DNA of 64,000 nucleotides from Sphingobium_A sp965228065. Lineage in GTDB: Bacteria > Pseudomonadota > Alphaproteobacteria > Sphingomonadales > Sphingomonadaceae. The notes under the pieces were generated by a model. The model was not told where the DNA came from, did not search any database, and saw only the letters and a list, made by a program, of their open reading frames with translations. Positions 59,930 to 64,000 of the stretch are shown in pieces (within the stretch, counting starts at the first letter, position 1; each line of letters opens with the position of its first letter). The translations under genes were made by a program, and so were the position numbers. The DNA lies in the NCBI GenBank assembly GCA_965228065.1, contig OZ245788.1:5766001-5830000 (forward strand), written 5' to 3'.

Positions 59930-60970
59930 ATGGACATGCCGCCACATTGGACTGAGCGTATCGGCGACCGCTGGATCAAACCGGCGATCCTGCTCGCGAT
60001 TCTCGCGGTCTTCGCGCTGCCCGTAGCGCTCATCCTCTGGTCGACCGCAGTTCCAGGCGAATCCTATCGCGGTGCGTTGCCGCCGATTACCCCAGCACAA
60101 ACAGCATTGGCCGACCGACTGAACGGGCATGTCCAGGCGATTGCGAGCCGGCCGCACAATCTGGGTCACCCGGCGGAACTGGAGAGTGCAGCACGCTATA
60201 TAGAATCGGCGCTGGCCAGCCAGGGATATGTCGTCCGCCGCCAACCCTTCACCGTCGGCGGACAGACGGCCCGCAATATCGAGGTGGTGATCGAACCCGT
60301 CACGGCCGACGCCGAAACACTGGTGATCGGCGCCCATTATGACAGCCATCGCGACGCGCCCGGTGCCAACGACAATGGCTCGGGAACGGCGGCAGTGATC
60401 GAACTCGCCCGTGCACTTGCCGACCTGCGCGGCAAATCCGCAAAACGCATCCGGCTGGTGCTCTTCGTCAACGAGGAGCCGCCCTATTTCAAAGGCCGCC
60501 ATATGGGCAGCCTGGTCTATGCCGAGCGACTGAAGCGATCGGGCGAGCGCGTCTCGGGCATGATCTCGCTCGAGACATTGGGCTTCTACAGCGATCGACC
60601 GAACAGCCAGCATTACCCGCCACCGCTCAACCTTCTCTACCCCACCAGAGGCGATTTCGTCGCGTTCGTCGGGCTGACATCCTCGCGGTCGTTCGTACGG
60701 GACATGGTGAGATCCTTCCGCGACGTTGCGCCCTTCCCCAGCGAAGGCGGCACCGCCCCCGGAATTGTCCAGGGTATCGACTGGTCGGATCACTGGTCGT
60801 TCGCGCAGCAGGGCATTCCCGCATTGATGGTCACCGACACCGCGCCTTTCCGCTATCCGCATTATCACAGCACTGCCGATACGCCCGACAAGCTTGACTA
60901 TGGCCGTCTGGCACGCGTCGTTTCCGGGCTGGAAAGCGTGATCCGGCAAAAGGCGACGCCCGCCCGATAG
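59930..60970 (+). CDS. M28 family metallopeptidase with membrane anchor
   Basis: 346 residues from the ATG at 59930, nine bases after GGTGGAG. One membrane segment (about 17-38: PAILLAILAVFALPVALILW) tethers it to the inner membrane with the catalytic domain outside. The M28 zinc ligands and catalytic acids are present: GAHYDSHRDAPGANDNGSGT (His, Asp), FVNEEPPYFKGRHMG (EE, general base and ligand), ISLETLGFYS (acid ligand) and HYHSTADTPDKLDYG (last His). It is an aminopeptidase or other cocatalytic zinc hydrolase; substrate unknown. Divergent from the TonB receptor. Confidence 0.92.
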   Translation: MDMPPHWTERIGDRWIKPAILLAILAVFALPVALILWSTAVPGESYRGALPPITPAQTALADRLNGHVQAIASRPHNLGHPAELESAARYIESALASQGYVVRRQPFTVGGQTARNIEVVIEPVTADAETLVIGAHYDSHRDAPGANDNGSGTAAVIELARALADLRGKSAKRIRLVLFVNEEPPYFKGRHMGSLVYAERLKRSGERVSGMISLETLGFYSDRPNSQHYPPPLNLLYPTRGDFVAFVGLTSSRSFVRDMVRSFRDVAPFPSEGGTAPGIVQGIDWSDHWSFAQQGIPALMVTDTAPFRYPHYHSTADTPDKLDYGRLARVVSGLESVIRQKATPAR

Positions 60971-61042
60971 GCATCGTCCGATTCCGCTTTCCTGCGCGCG
61001 GGGGGACATTATGATTATGCGCGAACCTTGAAGGGGATCGGC

Positions 61043-62029
61043 ATGGGTATCCTGGATTTTCTGTCGAAACAGTTTGTCGATGTCATCGACTGGGTGGAGG
61101 AGCCCGGCCTGCTCGCCTGGCGCTATCCGATGCAGGATCGCGAGATCCAGAACGGCGCGCAGCTGACGGTGCGCGAGGGTCAGGTTGCCGCCTTCTACAA
61201 TGAAGGCACGATCGCCGACATGTTCGGGCCGGGCCTCTACACGCTGGAGACATCGACGCTGCCGGTGCTGACCGCACTCGCCAATTGGGACAAGGCGTTC
61301 AAATCGCCCTTCAAGTCCGACGTCTATTTCTTCTCGCAGAAGGAACAGATCAATCTAAAATGGGGCACCGCGCAGCCGGTCACGCTGCGCGATCCCGAGC
61401 TCGGCGCGCTGCGCATCCGTGCATTCGGCAGCTATTCCTTCCGCGTCGAGAATGTCGCCGCCTTCATGCACAAGCTGGTCGGCACGCTCGACGAGATGAC
61501 CGTCGCCGATGTCGAGCCGCAGTTGCGCGCCGCGATCGCAACGGCAATCGCGACCGGCCTCGGCGGCAGCGGCACACCCTTCCTCGATCTTGCCGCCAGC
61601 CAGACCGCATTTTCCGATGCGCTGAAGGCGGCGGTGACGCCGTCGTTCGAGCAATGGGGATTGAAGCTCGGCAGCTTCTTCGTCGAGAGCCTGTCCTTGC
61701 CCGAAGAGGTGCAAAAGCATCTCGACAAGGCGAGCTCGATGCGGGTGCTCGGCGATCTGGATCGTTATGCGAAATTCCAGGCGGCGGAAGCGATCGAGAA
61801 GGCTGCGGGACAGTCTGGCGGCATTGCCGGCATCGGCGCGGGCGCCGCGGCGGGGCTGGCCATCGGGCAGACCATGGCCGGCGCATTGGGTGGCGCGGCG
61901 CAGCCGAGCGCTCCCGCCGAGGATCCGTTCGCCCTGGTCGAGAAACTGCACAAGCTGCTGACCATCGGCGCGATCACCCAGGCCGAGTTCGACACGAAGA
62001 AGGCGGAGTTGCTGGGCCGGATTCGCTGA
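61043..62029 (+). CDS. SPFH domain / YdjI-type protein with SHOCT tail
   Basis: 328 residues, with AAGGGG eight to twelve bases before the ATG. The SPFH-like (band 7) core spans about 20-250: TVREGQVAAFYNEGTIADMF, GPGLYTLETSTLPVLTALAN, WGTAQPVTLRDPELGALRIR, FGSYSFRVENVAAFM. A Gly/Ala-rich linker follows, then a short C-terminal SHOCT motif (FALVEKLHKLLTIGAITQAE, FDTKKAELL). YdjI-type SPFH proteins are soluble, oligomeric, PspA-like stress partners. It is the first gene of the operon, followed eight bases later by the first DUF4178 gene. Confidence 0.9.
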   Translation: MGILDFLSKQFVDVIDWVEEPGLLAWRYPMQDREIQNGAQLTVREGQVAAFYNEGTIADMFGPGLYTLETSTLPVLTALANWDKAFKSPFKSDVYFFSQKEQINLKWGTAQPVTLRDPELGALRIRAFGSYSFRVENVAAFMHKLVGTLDEMTVADVEPQLRAAIATAIATGLGGSGTPFLDLAASQTAFSDALKAAVTPSFEQWGLKLGSFFVESLSLPEEVQKHLDKASSMRVLGDLDRYAKFQAAEAIEKAAGQSGGIAGIGAGAAAGLAIGQTMAGALGGAAQPSAPAEDPFALVEKLHKLLTIGAITQAEFDTKKAELLGRIR

Positions 62030-62036
62030 CGCGGCA

Positions 62037-62708
62037 ATGCTGAACGTCAACTGCCCCAATTGCGGCGCGGAAGTCGTGTTCCGTTCGCCGGCGCTGCCGG
62101 TGAAGGTATGCGACTATTGCCGGACCGCGGTGACGCGGATCGACGACGGCGTCCGCGCCGCCGGCGAGATGGCGGTGCTGCCCTTCGATGTCAGCCCGAT
62201 CCGGATCGGCACGCGCGGCAGCTTCGACGGCCAGGGGTTCGAGGTGATCGGCCGGGTGCGCTGGGCGTGGAGCGACGGTGCGTGGAACGAATGGCTGCTG
62301 CTGTTCGCCGACGGGCGCGATGCCTGGATGGGCGAGGCGATGGGCCAGTTCATGCTGTTGTTCGAAAAGCCGTTGAAGGGATCGCTGGCGAAGGTCGTGT
62401 CGCGGCTGGCCCAGGGCGGCGACGCAGTGATCGGTGAGGACGCGACGATCGACGGCATCGATTATCAGGTCGCCGATATCAAGGATGCGCGCTGCGTTGC
62501 GTGCGAAGGCGAACTGCCCTTCACCGCGCCGGCGGGATGGACGGTCAAGAGTGTCGATTTTCGTTCGGCAACGGGGGCATGTGCCAGCTTCCAGCATGAC
62601 GGCAAGGAAGCGTCGCTCTACACCGGCCGCTATGTCAGGCTTGCCGAACTGAAGCCCCAGGATCTCCGTCCGCTCGACGGCTGGACGATCCCGGTGTTCG
62701 CCGCATGA
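62037..62708 (+). CDS. DUF4178 domain protein with N-terminal zinc ribbon (first copy)
   Basis: 223 residues. A four-cysteine zinc ribbon (CPNCGAEVVF then VCDYCRTAV, residues 6-29) precedes a DUF4178-like beta domain (about 50-200: VSPIRIGTRGSFDGQGFEVI, GRVRWAWSDGAWNEWLLLF, a long strand series with CVACEGELPF). No membrane segment. It starts seven bases after the SPFH stop and its end overlaps the next gene (ATGA), so the three form a tight operon. Function unknown; the family is linked to envelope stress and polyamine loci. Confidence 0.88.
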   Translation: MLNVNCPNCGAEVVFRSPALPVKVCDYCRTAVTRIDDGVRAAGEMAVLPFDVSPIRIGTRGSFDGQGFEVIGRVRWAWSDGAWNEWLLLFADGRDAWMGEAMGQFMLLFEKPLKGSLAKVVSRLAQGGDAVIGEDATIDGIDYQVADIKDARCVACEGELPFTAPAGWTVKSVDFRSATGACASFQHDGKEASLYTGRYVRLAELKPQDLRPLDGWTIPVFAA

Positions 62709-64000
62709 CCGATCCGGCCGTCAACGCACTGACCTGTCCCGCATGCGGCGGCACGGTGGAGATGCGCGCGGCCGGCTACAGCGTCACCATCGTCTGCCAA
62801 TATTGCAGCAGCGTGCTCGACGTCGCCAATTCCGACGTAAAGATCATCGAACGCTATGAGGAAGCGGCGCGCGCGCTGGAGATCCCGCTGGGAACGCGCG
62901 GCGTGCTGCGCGGGATCGAATGGGAAACGATCGGCTATCTCGGCCGGTCCGAAGACGGATCCTATCCGTGGGACGAATATCTGCTCTTCAATCCCTATCA
63001 CGGCTATCGCTGGCTGATGACCGATGGGCGCGGCTGGAGCTTCGGCACCGCGCTGACCGCCACGCCCACATATATCGGCGGCGGCCGGCTCGCGGTGGGC
63101 GGCGACACCTATGACTCCTTTTTCCGCGGCAGCGCGCAAGTCGATTACGTCCTCGGCGAATTCTACTGGCGGGTCGCGGTGGGCGAACGAGTCGAGACCG
63201 CCGACTATGTCCGCCCAGGCGCAATGCTGTCGTTCGAAGGCAATGATGCCGAACGGAACTGGACGGTCAACGAATTGCTGGAGCCGAAGGAAATCCGGGC
63301 CTTCGGCGTCGCCCCGCCCAGACAATGGCCAGGGACCGGCCGGCCGCCGCTGCCGCACCAGCCCTCCCCCTATGGCGCCAGCGTCAAAGGCTTCTTCAAG
63401 CTCGGCATGGTGACGCTTGCGGCCCTAGTCTTCATCATCATCCTGTTCGGCCGCAAGGGCGAGGAACAGAGCTTCTCGATGGCACTGACCTCCGGCCGTG
63501 AGGCGGTGAGCCAGAGCTTCGGACCGATCGTGCTTTCGCGACCGAGCCAGGCCGTGACGATCAGCGCCAACGCGCCCGAGATCGACAATCTGTGGGTCGA
63601 TATCGATTATGCGCTGGTCGATCGAAAGACCCAGGCCAGCTACGAGGCCTATGGCCTGGTCGAACATTATTCTGGCCGGGATTCGGATGGCGCCTGGACA
63701 GAGGGCAGCCGCGACAAGACCACCAAGCTGGCGATCGTGCCTGCCGGCACCTACGACCTCGTCGTCGATGCATCGGCCAGCCGTTGGAGCGGATCGAGCT
63801 ATACCGCGCCGAGCACGATCAGCGAATGGGGAGGATCAGCGCCCGATGTGACGGTGAAGATCTCGATCGCGCCGGGCGGCTTCTTCCTGTCGAATTTCGT
63901 GCTCGCGCTGATCTTCGTCCTGCTGCCTTTCTTCTTCCTGCTATGGCGCCATGCCACGTTCGAAACCGCCCGGCGCGGCGAGAGCGATTTTGCAAGCGAC
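62705..64000 (+). CDS. DUF4178 domain protein with zinc ribbon and membrane helices (second copy), cut by right edge
   Basis: 432 visible residues, open to the last base, no stop. ATG at 62705 overlaps the preceding stop (ATGA). N-terminal zinc ribbon (LTCPACGGTVEM and VCQYCSSVL), then DUF4178 (about 55-195: LGTRGVLRGIEWETIGYLGR, WDEYLLFNPYHGYRWLM, YVLGEFYWRV), then a membrane helix (LGMVTLAALVFIIILFG, about residue 240), an extracytoplasmic beta-rich domain (270-395: SFSMALTSGREAVSQSFG, VDIDYALVDRKTQASY) and a second helix (FVLALIFVLLPFFFLLW) at the edge. So a soluble zinc-ribbon/DUF4178 part is joined to a membrane-anchored domain. Continues beyond the window. Confidence 0.9.
   Translation, partial: MTDPAVNALTCPACGGTVEMRAAGYSVTIVCQYCSSVLDVANSDVKIIERYEEAARALEIPLGTRGVLRGIEWETIGYLGRSEDGSYPWDEYLLFNPYHGYRWLMTDGRGWSFGTALTATPTYIGGGRLAVGGDTYDSFFRGSAQVDYVLGEFYWRVAVGERVETADYVRPGAMLSFEGNDAERNWTVNELLEPKEIRAFGVAPPRQWPGTGRPPLPHQPSPYGASVKGFFKLGMVTLAALVFIIILFGRKGEEQSFSMALTSGREAVSQSFGPIVLSRPSQAVTISANAPEIDNLWVDIDYALVDRKTQASYEAYGLVEHYSGRDSDGAWTEGSRDKTTKLAIVPAGTYDLVVDASASRWSGSSYTAPSTISEWGGSAPDVTVKISIAPGGFFLSNFVLALIFVLLPFFFLLWRHATFETARRGESDFASD

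Overview
The window is GC-rich, densely coded DNA of sphingomonad type (Alphaproteobacteria, Sphingomonadales; Sphingomonas or a close relative). The basis is the three large TonB-dependent receptors (one with the CarboxypepD-like N-terminus typical of Caulobacter/Sphingomonas), a MucR/Ros regulator, an NsrR-type Rrf2 regulator, a PhoX-type phosphatase and short extragenic palindromes of the kind common in this order. I see no rRNA, tRNA, CRISPR array, prophage or transposase. Many long open frames lie antisense to real genes; these are codon-bias shadows and are left out.

Layout. 0-6 kb: the tail of an unknown gene, a lipoprotein, an Lrp/AsnC regulator, a SnoaL-like protein, an ACT-like small protein, a membrane 7TMR-DISM-GGDEF-EAL cyclic-di-GMP enzyme and two small unknown genes. 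6-18 kb (all minus strand): a TonB receptor, a giant (about 2420 residue) autotransporter and, just upstream of it, a GT-B glycosyltransferase. 18-21.5 kb: a LytS/LytTR-type two-component pair, a TetR regulator and a small membrane-anchored protein.

21.6-40.7 kb is an accessory catabolic region. First comes a nitrogen/amide module: an ornithine cyclodeaminase-like protein, an M19 dipeptidase, an XRE-cupin regulator, an amidase and a TonB receptor. It is followed by an acyl-CoA ligase, an FAH-family hydrolase, a carboxymuconolactone decarboxylase-like protein, a LysR regulator, an NtaA-type flavin monooxygenase, a GST, a bicupin, an MFS transporter, a 3-hydroxyisobutyrate dehydrogenase-like enzyme, a GMC oxidoreductase and a VOC protein. 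The gene content suggests uptake and stepwise breakdown of an organic (amide, aromatic or heterocyclic) compound; the substrate cannot be read from sequence.

40.8-50.4 kb holds housekeeping and mixed genes: an NRDE protein, three tiny proteins, an AsmA-like protein, a DAO-type FAD oxidoreductase, a Pr6Pr membrane protein with a MarR regulator divergent from a cytochrome P450 (a perfect operator palindrome lies between them), a 300-bp imperfect inverted repeat, DNA polymerase IV and MucR.

50.4-52.8 kb looks like a nitric-oxide stress module. NsrR is divergent from a group III truncated hemoglobin, with two NsrR-consensus-spaced sites in between; a YeaR/TehB-like domain fused to two membrane helices and an exported methyltransferase-like protein follow. 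53-64 kb: a DEAD-box helicase, a Tat-exported PhoX-type phosphatase with its own TonB receptor, an M28 peptidase, and the start of an SPFH-DUF4178-DUF4178 operon that runs off the right edge.
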